Shown: piece after piece, positions 46,486 through 55,249 of the stretch
Layout of the letters: every line of letters starts with the position of its first letter
Numbering within the stretch: position 1 is the first letter of the stretch
From: Saprospiraceae bacterium
GTDB lineage: Bacteria > Bacteroidota > Bacteroidia > Chitinophagales > Saprospiraceae
Direction: 5' to 3'
Length of the DNA stretch: 64,000 nucleotides
NCBI GenBank assembly: GCA_020628095.1
Contig: JAHDFP010000006.1
Span: 1-64,000, forward strand
The notes under the pieces: model-generated
Database searches by the model: none
What the model saw: the letters and a program-made list of their open reading frames with translations, nothing else
Told to the model about the DNA's origin: nothing
Program-made: the position numbers and the translations under genes

Positions 46486-47730
46486 CTAATCAAAAACTCT
46501 GGCGTTCTCTTTGATTAATATCCCATTGATGATAAACTGGTAGAAGAACACTCCAAATGGGAATACAAAGAACATCTTAGAATTCATTATACTACTTATT
46601 ATTCCTGTTATAAATAGGGTGCCCATAAGAACTACCAGTATCTTTCTTGTGTCTTTATCTGTAGGTGACAAGAAAGAACTAAAGGGAATCATAGCTACAT
46701 AAAAAGTTAATGCTAAATACAGCTGTTGAAATTTTCCAAATATTAAGTAAAGAGCAGCAAATATGACGCAAAACGTTAGTGACGAACCAACCAAATAAGC
46801 AGATTGCTTTTCCCTTTTATCTAATAAGTGTCTTCCATATTTATTTGTCATTAGGTATAAGTCCATCAAAGGATCTAGTATCCAAGTCAACATAAAGATC
46901 ATACCGATTGCACAAACTAAAGGAAAGAGTATAGATTCATAATCTGGACTGGATTGTGCAATTTTTGAAAGAATGCGTAAGCCTAAATAACTACCCAGTA
47001 GAATAATCCATAGAGTCCTACCCGATAATCTGGCCGCCATCATTTTCATCTTAAAGAACATACGGTACAACCAGAATTTCGATTTTAGGGCTTCTTGCAT
47101 TCCGTATCGGGCGATGGTGTTGCTGGGATCTAGACTGAGCGCATAGCCCAATCGTTCTAGTGCTTCTTTGACCTTTCCTTCCTGTAGTAATTGTATACCA
47201 TGATTAGCGACAGTCGATGGATTTTCTGTATTCAGCTCTAGGGCTTCTTCTATGGTGGCTTGACTTTGGTTGCCGAGAATACGATCTATGACGATCTTAT
47301 AGTTAAGCGCATCCACATTCTCCGCATCTAGCTCTAATGATTTATTGATAGATATGAGCGCTTGGTCATAATTACGTTTCACCATATTGACCTGTACCAT
47401 TGCCAGATGTGAGCTGGGGTCTTCTGGCAACATCTCTATAATTCTCCCAGCCTTAGATTCGGCTTTATCTATTTTTTTGTCCGCAAGATCAATGTCTAGA
47501 GACAGGTGAAGAGCTAAAATATTTTCTGGATCTTCTGTAAGTAGATGCTCTGTTATTTCTCTACTTTCATCATGGTTGCCTTCCATGAAAATGATTCTTG
47601 CAAAAATTAGTTTATAAAATTCATTTTCTGGATCCCTTTCTAATATTGTCTCACATAATTTTTTCGCTTCTGAAATGCGGTTTTGAGACAGAAGTATGTT
47701 GATTCGATCTACGAGACCTTCATGGTTCAT
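46486..47730 (-). CDS. TPR protein with C-terminal membrane domain, partner of the AAA ATPase
   Basis: A 414-residue protein. Residues ~1-220 are about six TPR-like helix pairs (ILERDPENEFYKLIFARI, INKSLELDAENVDALNYK, LGYALSLDPSNTIARYGM). Residues ~225-410 contain five or six membrane helices (LWIILLGSYLGLRIL, LFPLVCAIGMIFMLTWIL, GSSLTFCVIFAALYLIFG, LYLALTFYVAMIPF, ILVVLMGTLFITGII). TPR domains would face the cytosol and bind protein. It overlaps the AAA gene upstream by 4 nt (ATGA type), so the two are translationally coupled and probably act together, for example bringing the ATPase to the membrane. Function unknown. Confidence 0.75.
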   Translation of the reverse strand: MNHEGLVDRINILLSQNRISEAKKLCETILERDPENEFYKLIFARIIFMEGNHDESREITEHLLTEDPENILALHLSLDIDLADKKIDKAESKAGRIIEMLPEDPSSHLAMVQVNMVKRNYDQALISINKSLELDAENVDALNYKIVIDRILGNQSQATIEEALELNTENPSTVANHGIQLLQEGKVKEALERLGYALSLDPSNTIARYGMQEALKSKFWLYRMFFKMKMMAARLSGRTLWIILLGSYLGLRILSKIAQSSPDYESILFPLVCAIGMIFMLTWILDPLMDLYLMTNKYGRHLLDKREKQSAYLVGSSLTFCVIFAALYLIFGKFQQLYLALTFYVAMIPFSSFLSPTDKDTRKILVVLMGTLFITGIISSIMNSKMFFVFPFGVFFYQFIINGILIKENARVFD

Positions 47731-49028
47731 TTCAGATAATTGAGTATGTTATCGTATATGCCAGATTTATTGGCAAATAAGGCGTAATTCTTGGCTGTGG
47801 TAAACCACTCTTTAGTACTGGCCTTATGTTTTTTGGATGCGGCTATTAGATCTTTGGTCGTTATCGGTTTGGGTGTACCAGTAGCGAAGGCTTCTTCCAG
47901 AATTTTTTCTACCGCGATATCTATCATCGCATTGATGTCTGCGCCACTATAGTGTGGTGTGTTCTTAGCGACTTTCTTGTAATCTATATTATCCTGTGGC
48001 TTGTCTTTTAGTTTTAGTCTTATGATGTGCTCTTTACTTTTTTCGTCAGGTGGCGGTACGAAAATAATCCTATCGAATCTACCAGGTCTGCGAAAGGCGG
48101 TATCCAGGTGCCAGGGTGTATTAGTCGCACCGATGACGAGGACACCATCGTTACTTGCACTTATACCATCTAGCTCGGCCAGAAATTGGTTGATTACATT
48201 TTTGCCTACGGAATTTTTCAGGTCTGATCTTTTAGCACCTAAGGCATCGACCTCGTCAAAGAAAATAACACAGGGCTTATTCTCACGGGCTAGCTCAAAG
48301 AAATTATGTAGATTTTTCTCACTATTACCCTGCCACATATCCAGTATATCATCCAATCCTACATTGATAAAATTAGAGTTAATTTCTCCAGCAGTCGCTC
48401 TGGCAATAAATGTCTTTCCACACCCTGGAGGACCATACAACAATATACCGCCGCCTATTTTTTTGCCGTAGGCTTTATATAGTTCTTCGTTTTCGAGGGG
48501 TTTGATGATTTTAAGATCTATTTCTCGTTTGACTTCTTCCATACCACCGACATCAGAGAAATTAATGTCGGGTTTGGAGAAAAAGGCACTATCAATTTGG
48601 TCATCTACATCCTCGTATGATGTTTTGGACCTGAAGGCTTCATCTAGTTCGTCATCTATAAATTGTGGATTACGTGAAATAATGTTTTGATATATTTTTC
48701 GTGCTTCTTGATTGGAGTTTTCGCTCAGGTAGCATCTGGCAATAATGACCTGAACATCTTCGGGCATCTTATCATTGTCACCGATTTCTTCTGCGACGAC
48801 TATACAAGTGGATTTTTTACCTTGATTATAGTATGATTTTATAAGAAGGTATTTCAGCTCCAGATTATGTGGGTTGTTTTTGAGGGCTAGCTGTAGTTCT
48901 GATTCTAATTCCTTCTGATACTCAGGGTGCAGTTGCATTTTTTTGATAAGCATCATTCTGAGTACTTCGTTGTTAGGGGAAGCGTCTAATGCTTCTCGGA
49001 GTTGTTCTATTTCTTCTCTCGGTGTCAA
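47727..49028 (-). CDS. TPR-AAA ATPase (classic AAA, Cdc48/Vps4/FtsH-like core)
   Basis: A 433-residue soluble ATPase. Residues ~1-125 are TPR-like helices (LKYLLIKSYYNQGKKS, VIIARCYLSENSNQEARKIY). A linker follows, then a classic AAA module from ~155: FSDVGGMEEVK, Walker A GPPGCGKT (199-206), Walker B VIFFDE (254-259), sensor 1 Asn303 in VIGATNTP and two Arg fingers in RRPGRFDR (313-320). The second-region-of-homology motif is complete, so the protein should be an active hexameric ATPase. There is no protease domain and no second AAA ring. Such cores remodel or unfold proteins. The neighbour membrane TPR gene overlaps by 4 nt. Confidence 0.87.
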   Translation of the reverse strand: MTPREEIEQLREALDASPNNEVLRMMLIKKMQLHPEYQKELESELQLALKNNPHNLELKYLLIKSYYNQGKKSTCIVVAEEIGDNDKMPEDVQVIIARCYLSENSNQEARKIYQNIISRNPQFIDDELDEAFRSKTSYEDVDDQIDSAFFSKPDINFSDVGGMEEVKREIDLKIIKPLENEELYKAYGKKIGGGILLYGPPGCGKTFIARATAGEINSNFINVGLDDILDMWQGNSEKNLHNFFELARENKPCVIFFDEVDALGAKRSDLKNSVGKNVINQFLAELDGISASNDGVLVIGATNTPWHLDTAFRRPGRFDRIIFVPPPDEKSKEHIIRLKLKDKPQDNIDYKKVAKNTPHYSGADINAMIDIAVEKILEEAFATGTPKPITTKDLIAASKKHKASTKEWFTTAKNYALFANKSGIYDNILNYLK

Positions 49029-49104
49029 GATTTTCTATTTTGTTCTAAAGATAACCAAGATGATTCTTTGATGTTCTAAAAAAATAATTCTGAGTTAGTG
49101 AGTG

Positions 49105-50682
49105 CTAATACTTAATCTTTAACTTATCAAATTGTCTTGAATTAATTACTTCGATAGCTTTCTGCATAAGCGGATCGGAGGCATTATCGAGCTCGTAATA
49201 AGCACTATCATCCCATAGAAAGTCTGCCATCCACACCCTTACCTGAGCATACACATTATCAGGAATAACAAAATCCTTGTCATCAAATTGTTCGAATCCA
49301 CGCTGCGTATAAAACTGCCAAATATCATCTGTTATAGATGCATCGAATGACTGGTCTTTTCTAAAATCTGAGGCACTCGTGTACTTAGATAACAATTGCT
49401 TTCTATTACGGAATGCATAAGTCAATGCAAAACGGTACAGATTTCCCTTGAGGTCCAGAGCCTTGAGAGTGCTTCGGTCGTCTGACTCAGGTATATAATA
49501 CATATCAGGTACGATGCCTCCGTTAGCAGTAGCGATACGACGACCAGACATCGTCTTGGTGAAAAAGTCACTGGAAAATTTAGCTTCTGAGGTCAGTCCG
49601 CTCGCTGGTATGTGTGTTTTATTAGCTTCTATCCATTTGTTATCTTCTTCCTGTTTATGTAGATGTCTTCCAGAAGGGGTGTAATACTTTCCAATCGTAA
49701 TCCTTAGTGTAGACCCATCTCCTAATCTGTAAGATTGCTGAATAGTTCCTTTACCATAAGTCAAATCACCCATGATAAGACAGCGATCCCAGTCCTGTAG
49801 TGCGCCCAGAAATATCTCACTGGCAGATGCCGTATAATCATCCACTAAGCATATAAGTTTTCCTTTGGCAAAGGCTGACTTATCGGTGGACATAAATTTT
49901 TCTCCGTCTATATTTGCCCCATCTGTATAGGAGATGAGTTTGTCTTTAGGGAGAAAGTAATCGGCTAATTCTATGGAGACATTTTTGACACCACCATTAT
50001 TATTTCTCATATCCAGTATCAGATTTTTCATACCTGATTTTTTGAGAGATTCTATAGAAGTAAGCATTTCATCTACTGTGATAGAATTGAATCGTCTTAA
50101 TTTGATATATCCCGTCTTATTATCTACCATATAATGCGATAAGACGCTGAACCAAGGCAAGCTGGTTTTAGTAAGTATGGTGGTGTGTACATTGCGGTCA
50201 TAATCTACATAAGTGATTTCTATCTCATCTTTCTTTTTATCTTCTAAGATGGCTTTGACTTCGTCATACGTGTCATTATTGAAAATGATACCATTGACTT
50301 TATTTATAACATAACCCCTCCGCAGTCCTGCTTTCTCCGCGGGACTCTGTGGTATGACACGACTGATGGTTGCCGTGTTAGCATCGACAAAATAGAACTT
50401 GAACCCAGTACTCTTAGGTGCTATTCCCTTATCCTTATTTTTTCTTATTTCTGCCTCCTCTTTGGATTCGTAACTACAGTTAGGGTCCAGCATGGAGACA
50501 AATGTTCTGATGGCCTCGTCTACTAGCAGAGTACTATCTACATCATCGACATAATAATCCTTGATATAGGATATCGCCCAGTCTAGCTTACGACCATCTT
50601 CTCCACCATAATATTTTTGTGATTCGAGTGTCATAGGAGGGCATAAAAATGTCAAAAATGACAAAATCAAAAGGTTCTTCAT
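49105..50682 (-). CDS. S41-family C-terminal processing peptidase
   Basis: A 525-residue exported protein with signal peptide ~1-21. Order: N-terminal helical region (LDWAISYIKDYYVDDVDSTLL), PDZ domain (~95-175, VIPQSPAEKAGLRRGYVINKVNG), and the S41 catalytic core with the Ser nucleophile in VDDYTASASEIFLGAL and Lys in DLTYGKGTIQ. Serine-lysine dyad enzymes of this family trim protein C-termini in the periplasm. The gene is the distal member of a minus-strand set beginning with clpS; the gap to the M16 gene is 31 nt. Confidence 0.92.
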   Translation of the reverse strand: MKNLLILSFLTFLCPPMTLESQKYYGGEDGRKLDWAISYIKDYYVDDVDSTLLVDEAIRTFVSMLDPNCSYESKEEAEIRKNKDKGIAPKSTGFKFYFVDANTATISRVIPQSPAEKAGLRRGYVINKVNGIIFNNDTYDEVKAILEDKKKDEIEITYVDYDRNVHTTILTKTSLPWFSVLSHYMVDNKTGYIKLRRFNSITVDEMLTSIESLKKSGMKNLILDMRNNNGGVKNVSIELADYFLPKDKLISYTDGANIDGEKFMSTDKSAFAKGKLICLVDDYTASASEIFLGALQDWDRCLIMGDLTYGKGTIQQSYRLGDGSTLRITIGKYYTPSGRHLHKQEEDNKWIEANKTHIPASGLTSEAKFSSDFFTKTMSGRRIATANGGIVPDMYYIPESDDRSTLKALDLKGNLYRFALTYAFRNRKQLLSKYTSASDFRKDQSFDASITDDIWQFYTQRGFEQFDDKDFVIPDNVYAQVRVWMADFLWDDSAYYELDNASDPLMQKAIEVINSRQFDKLKIKY

Positions 50683-50713
50683 CTCTCTATAGTTTGCGTT
50701 ACGACAACATTGA

Positions 50714-51970
50714 TTAAGTAATTTCAGTTGCTTCTGATTTTTTGAGATAATATATTTCGGAACTGTTAGATTCTACGAATGTTTGATTAGCTAATCTTAT
50801 GATGTCTTCTGAGGTGACTTGGTTATACTCTTCTTCTTGATTATTGATAAGGTCAACATTGCCTAACATTTCGTAGTACGCTAGATTAATGGCTTTATGC
50901 ACTATACTTACCTCGGAAAAGCAAATAGAACTTATCATGCTATTCTTGATCTTTTGTAGTTCTTGATCTGCCACCTTTTCTAATTTGAGCCTATCCAGTT
51001 CTTGCCATATCATGGAGATGCCTTGGTCCACATCGGCATCGTTAAGATAACGTGCTTCTACGACGAATAAGCCTGGATCAATGGTTCCAGTGATATATGC
51101 GCTGACATTGGAAAAAAGGGCAGAGCCTTTTAATAGATTCTGATAAAAACGACTAGAACGCCCTCCACTGAGTATATCTGATATAATATCATAAGTGGCG
51201 AAATCTTTATGTTTTCTATCGACTATATGAAAGGCGAGATAGTAGGCATCAGAAGGTACATTGCGGAATAGTTTTTCTGTTCTCTTTTCGTTTTGTACAT
51301 CTTCTGTGGGGACTTTGTCTAAGAAGGTTTCTCCTGCTGGAATACTACCGAACCATTTGTCTATTTTTCTTTTCGCATCATTGGTATCAAACTTTCCGCT
51401 CAGGACTAATATCGCATTAGACGGTGTATAATAATTATTGAAAAAAGATTTGACATCAGACAATTCTGCATCCTCTATATGCTTTGGAATCTTACCGATG
51501 GTGGGCCACTGGTAAGGGTGCGTCTTATATGTAAGTGATGATAAGTGATGCCAGAGGTCGCCATAGGGTTTATTGAGGCATGTTTCTTTAAATTCTTCGA
51601 CGACTACTTTCTTTTGTATATCAAGATTTTTTTGGCTGAAATCGAGTTGCATCATCCGGTCAGATTCCAGCCACAGAGCGGTCTCGAGATTATCGGATGG
51701 CATGATATCATAGAAATTAGTCAGGTCGCTATTAGTGAATGCATTATTATCACCACCAGCATTTTGCATAATTGTGTCAAAACTGGACACATTTTTTGAT
51801 CCACCAAACATGAGATGCTCAAAGAGATGTGCGAATCCTGTCTTTTCTGGATTTTCGTTCTTTGATCCCACCTTATAGAGAATGTTCACAGCCACTAGTG
51901 GTGTGCTATCGTCATGATGTAGTATAACCGTCAATCCATTATTCAGAGTATATCTTTCGTATTCTATCAT
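50714..51970 (-). CDS. M16-family zinc metallopeptidase
   Basis: A 418-residue protein with the inverted zinc motif HxxEH at residues 48-52 (AHLFEHLMFGGS); a further Glu in VVVEEFKE is the expected third ligand. The second M16 domain is inactive in sequence (YYEMLGNVDLINNQEEEYN), as in half-size family members. No signal peptide is visible, so it is likely cytosolic, degrading peptides released by other proteases. It starts 4 nt after the aat stop. Confidence 0.93.
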   Translation of the reverse strand: MIEYERYTLNNGLTVILHHDDSTPLVAVNILYKVGSKNENPEKTGFAHLFEHLMFGGSKNVSSFDTIMQNAGGDNNAFTNSDLTNFYDIMPSDNLETALWLESDRMMQLDFSQKNLDIQKKVVVEEFKETCLNKPYGDLWHHLSSLTYKTHPYQWPTIGKIPKHIEDAELSDVKSFFNNYYTPSNAILVLSGKFDTNDAKRKIDKWFGSIPAGETFLDKVPTEDVQNEKRTEKLFRNVPSDAYYLAFHIVDRKHKDFATYDIISDILSGGRSSRFYQNLLKGSALFSNVSAYITGTIDPGLFVVEARYLNDADVDQGISMIWQELDRLKLEKVADQELQKIKNSMISSICFSEVSIVHKAINLAYYEMLGNVDLINNQEEEYNQVTSEDIIRLANQTFVESNSSEIYYLKKSEATEIT

Positions 51971-51974
51971 TTTG

Positions 51975-52655
51975 TTATTTGACCCAAGGACCTAAGAGGG
52001 TCTCTTGTAAGGCGTTTCTTTTTAGTATTTCAAAAAAATCTTCTTTTGAGATCAGTTGCGATCCCATGGTTCTGAGGTGTGCGGTGTCTTGCTGACAGTC
52101 TATGAGCCAAAAGTTGCGGTCCTTCAGCCATTGTGCTAGCTTGATCAATGCAAATTTAGACGCATTGCTCACATGAGCAAACATGGATTCTCCAAAAAAT
52201 ATTTTTCCCAATGACAATCCATATAGTCCACCTACTAGTTTCTCTTCTTGCCAAATCTCTACAGAGTGTGCATAACCCATTTCGTGCAATTGCTGGAAGG
52301 AAGTCTTAATGATATCTGTAATCCATGTACCCTGTTGATCTTTTCTTTTGGCGCGCATACAATGATCTATCACTCGGTCAAAAGAGGTGTCCATGCTCCA
52401 TCCAAATTTTTCGTTGTTGAGATATGACTTCATACTCTTTTGGATTTTTATTTCCTCTGGATATAATACGCATCGAGGATGTGTATACCACCACAGTACG
52501 GGATCCTCTGGTCCATTCCATGGGAAAATACCGAATTGATAAGCTAATAAGAGTCTCTCTACAGTAATGTTTTCGCTGACGGCAAGAAAGCCATCCTCTT
52601 GAGAGAGATATGGATGTGGGAATACGTCTACCTGATCTGGTAGAATAAATGCCAA
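51975..52655 (-). CDS. aat: Leucyl/phenylalanyl-tRNA--protein transferase
   Basis: A 226-residue enzyme that adds Leu or Phe from tRNA to proteins with N-terminal Lys or Arg, marking them for ClpS-ClpAP. Family marks: LAYQFGIFPWNGPEDPVLWW, THPRCVLYP, YAHSVEIWQ, LVGGLYGLSLGKIFFGESMF and the late IDCQ. Length is normal. Its stop-start neighbours are clpS 4 nt before and the M16 peptidase 4 nt after, so the N-degron pathway genes form one unit. Confidence 0.96.
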   Translation of the reverse strand: MAFILPDQVDVFPHPYLSQEDGFLAVSENITVERLLLAYQFGIFPWNGPEDPVLWWYTHPRCVLYPEEIKIQKSMKSYLNNEKFGWSMDTSFDRVIDHCMRAKRKDQQGTWITDIIKTSFQQLHEMGYAHSVEIWQEEKLVGGLYGLSLGKIFFGESMFAHVSNASKFALIKLAQWLKDRNFWLIDCQQDTAHLRTMGSQLISKEDFFEILKRNALQETLLGPWVK

Positions 52656-52659
52656 AGGT

Positions 52660-52977
52660 CTATTCTTCTACGGTCACTTCTATTACCGCAGAAAGTCCTC
52701 TATCGACGAGGGCGTCTTTCATAGGCTTTAGTTTTTCAAACAAACCCGTCTTAACAATGGCCTTTCCTTTGTAATGTACGATAAGAGATAATTGTTCTGA
52801 TTGCTCAAAGGTGTGATTACACACTTCCATAAAACACTGGATGACCCAATCAAAAGTATTGAAATCATCATTATATACTAAAAGCTGTGCTGATTCTGTG
52901 CCTGTAGATGTCGTCGCCTCTTCCACTAATACATCATTTAATTCCTCAGTCAATAACGTTGTTAAGTCTTTAGACAT
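52660..52977 (-). CDS. clpS: ATP-dependent Clp protease adaptor ClpS
   Basis: A 105-residue adaptor that binds N-degrons and delivers them to ClpA/ClpC. The first ~35 residues are a flexible tail. The folded part has YNDDFNTFDWVIQCFMEV and LIVHYKGKAIV, where the Asn/Asp pair and the His contact the N-terminal residue in known ClpS structures. Length is typical. It is encoded with aat, its functional partner. Confidence 0.94.
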   Translation of the reverse strand: MSKDLTTLLTEELNDVLVEEATTSTGTESAQLLVYNDDFNTFDWVIQCFMEVCNHTFEQSEQLSLIVHYKGKAIVKTGLFEKLKPMKDALVDRGLSAVIEVTVEE

Positions 52978-53000
52978 GTTAGTTTAGTTAAAATAGAGTG

Positions 53001-53471
53001 TTAATTTAAATTTTTTAACGCTTCTTCCAGGGAAGCAAAATTGGGTAAATTTCCAGCATTATCCAATACCTCAGAATATTGAATTTTGCCGCTTCCATCT
53101 ACCACGAAAACTGACCTTTTAGAAACCCCCTTGAGACCTAATACAAAATCTTCATAATACGCATTATAGGCCTGGCTTACTTCCTTATTAAAATCGGAAA
53201 GTAAGGGAAAATTTAGATTGTTCTCTGCTTTGAACTTAGCCAGTGTAAAAGGTGAATCCACCGATATACCGACTATTTTGGTATTGAGATTGTTGTATTT
53301 GGATAGATCGTCTCGCATCTGACATAGTTCTTCCGTGCATACACCTGTAAAGGCCAGAGGAAAAAAGAGGATTGTCAGATTTTGGTCTTTATAATCTGAT
53401 AGACTGACGTCCTTCAGATCAGAGTCCTTGAGGGTAAATTGTGGAGCAAAATCGCCTTTGTTTAAGGCCAT
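53001..53471 (-). CDS. Thioredoxin-dependent peroxiredoxin (BCP-like)
   Basis: A 156-residue peroxiredoxin. The active-site P-x3-T-x2-C reads PLAFTGVC, with peroxidatic Cys45; Cys50 (CTEELC) sits at the position of the resolving Cys in E. coli BCP, so an atypical 2-Cys mechanism is likely. It reduces hydrogen peroxide and organic peroxides using thioredoxin. It begins the same minus-strand group as clpS, but the 23-nt gap leaves operon membership open. A TAAATTTG element lies upstream. Confidence 0.9.
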   Translation of the reverse strand: MALNKGDFAPQFTLKDSDLKDVSLSDYKDQNLTILFFPLAFTGVCTEELCQMRDDLSKYNNLNTKIVGISVDSPFTLAKFKAENNLNFPLLSDFNKEVSQAYNAYYEDFVLGLKGVSKRSVFVVDGSGKIQYSEVLDNAGNLPNFASLEEALKNLN

Positions 53472-53498
53472 AATAGAATTAATTTATTAAAGGTGTTT

Positions 53499-53506
53499 CA
53501 AATTTA
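53499..53506 (-). promoter_or_regulatory. Putative -7 promoter element of the peroxiredoxin gene
   Basis: CAAATTTA on the plus strand is TAAATTTG on the minus strand, matching TAnnTTTG, 28 nt upstream of the start. Confidence 0.4.
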
Positions 53507-53599
53507 ATAGAATCTCTTAACTAATGCTCCTAGGCCTGAAATAAAAGTAGTCGATAATGAGATAATGGCTTGGACACGCTACTTTATTGCCGATCTTAG

Positions 53600-54487
53600 A
53601 TGACGCGTATGGAGATGAGCAATAGATTTATAGCATACATACAACTACATATTGCGGTTATACTCTTTGGCTTGACTGCAATATTGGGTGATTTGATTAG
53701 TATTTCGGCGATTTCATTGGTATGGTGGCGTGTGATGATTGCGAGTATAAGTTTACTTTTTTTTATACGTTTTGGGTTGGCTCTGAGGGCATTACCAGCT
53801 AAGACCTTGATACTTTTTATGGGTATCGGATGTATTGTAGCCCTGCATTGGATTTGTTTTTATGGATCTATCAAGTTGGCCAACGCATCTATTGCGCTCA
53901 TTACGATGGCAACCACGACATTCTTTACCTCCTTAGTAGAACCCGTCTTGACTGATAAGAAATTCAGTTTCTTTGATGTATTCGTAAGTATTCTAATCAT
54001 AATGGCGATGGCGTATATCGCTCAGACTATAGATTTGACCATGATGACCGGATTTATAGTAGGGTTGCTATCGGCATTTTTAGCCTCACTGTTTGCCATT
54101 CTTAATAAGAAGTATGTGGCTCTAGCGTCTTCCTATGAGATCACTTTTTTGGAGATGCTGGGTGCTTTTTTGAGCATTTCTCTGGTGATTCCGTATTTAC
54201 TACACGCCAATATTGACGTCTTGCCATTACCTACTGACTGGAAGTATCTGATCATCTTATCACTAGTCTGTACCACCTTTGCTTTTATTATTAGTCTGAA
54301 AGCTCTAAGGCATGTGTCGGCCTTTGACGCTAATCTTGTTATTAATCTAGAACCCGTATACGGCATCATATTGGCGGTCATTATATTGAAGGAGCATAAG
54401 GAGATGTCTTCCTCATTTTATATCGGAGCAGGTATAATAATGATATTGGTATTTTCTTATCCTTTGCTTAAGAAATATTTTAAATAA
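53600..54487 (+). CDS. EamA-family drug/metabolite transporter
   Basis: A 295-residue membrane protein with ten helices in two EamA repeats (~10-140 and ~150-290). Typical stretches are AVILFGLTAILGDLI, LVWWRVMIASISLLF, CIVALHWICFYGSIKLANASIALI (first repeat) and FIISLKALRHVSAFDANLVINLEPVYGIILAVIIL (second). The substrate is not predictable. ATG codons at 53600, 53609 and 53615 are all possible starts. The O-methyltransferase gene follows after 8 nt. Confidence 0.9.
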   Translation: MTRMEMSNRFIAYIQLHIAVILFGLTAILGDLISISAISLVWWRVMIASISLLFFIRFGLALRALPAKTLILFMGIGCIVALHWICFYGSIKLANASIALITMATTTFFTSLVEPVLTDKKFSFFDVFVSILIIMAMAYIAQTIDLTMMTGFIVGLLSAFLASLFAILNKKYVALASSYEITFLEMLGAFLSISLVIPYLLHANIDVLPLPTDWKYLIILSLVCTTFAFIISLKALRHVSAFDANLVINLEPVYGIILAVIILKEHKEMSSSFYIGAGIIMILVFSYPLLKKYFK

Positions 54488-54495
54488 CCGACTAT

Positions 54496-55143
54496 ATGAA
54501 CCCAACACCCATTATCACTTCTCCATCGATAAGAAACTACTGTGAGCAATACTCTTCTGGTCAAAATCCCTTACTAAAGGAGATAGAAAAAATGTCACAC
54601 GAAAGCACCAGTATGCCACAAATGATATCGGGTTCTTTTCTTGGTCTTTTTCTGAGGATGATATGTATGGTGCAGAAACCCAAGCGGGTCGTCGAGGTCG
54701 GCACGTTTACGGGATATGGTACCTTATGTCTATCCGAATTTTTGCCAGAGGATGGGGAGATTATTACCATAGAAAAAGATCATAGGATGTTTGGTTTCGG
54801 GGAGTCAGTGTGGAAAAAGAGTGCTAACTATCCACTTATCCATCAGGTACAGGGCGATGCCTCAGATATTCTGGCATCTATAGAAGCACCTATAGATCTG
54901 GTATACATAGATGCCGCTAAGAAAAAGTACATAGAGCACTTTGACCTTATTTTTCCTAAGGTGAGGGAGGGTGGAATTATTCTGGCGGATAATGTATTAT
55001 GGAGAGGTATCGTTGCCCAAGGGAATAAAGATAATCTTGGTGAGGCGCTGCACCTCTTTAACCAATATATATCAGAACGTGATGATGTAGAAAATATAAT
55101 ACTACCTCTCGATGATGGGCTAAATTTTATAATAAAGAAATAG
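54496..55143 (+). CDS. Class I SAM-dependent O-methyltransferase
   Basis: A 215-residue methyltransferase of the caffeoyl-CoA/catechol type (family 3). The SAM loop is VVEVGTFTGYGTLCLSEFL, the acidic residue after strand 2 lies in IITIEKD, and VYIDAAKKKYIEHFD with ILADNVLWRG carries the metal-binding Asp residues. It probably methylates a small catechol-like or related hydroxyl compound. It is the second gene after the EamA transporter, possibly linked in the export of a methylated compound (inference). Confidence 0.9.
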   Translation: MNPTPIITSPSIRNYCEQYSSGQNPLLKEIEKMSHESTSMPQMISGSFLGLFLRMICMVQKPKRVVEVGTFTGYGTLCLSEFLPEDGEIITIEKDHRMFGFGESVWKKSANYPLIHQVQGDASDILASIEAPIDLVYIDAAKKKYIEHFDLIFPKVREGGIILADNVLWRGIVAQGNKDNLGEALHLFNQYISERDDVENIILPLDDGLNFIIKK

Positions 55144-55249
55144 ACAAGCTTATCATAACCCTCTTTTTTTTGTTCTAAATCAATCCACCAAAAGTGTGCA
55201 TTCGCTCTTAAGTCATTAGATTAGTGGTCTAAAGAAATCTCGTAGACTC

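Noticed and set aside
48001-48471. Plus-strand frame of 156 codons
   Set aside because: It is antisense to the AAA ATPase core, and its sequence reflects the reverse of the Walker/SRH region.
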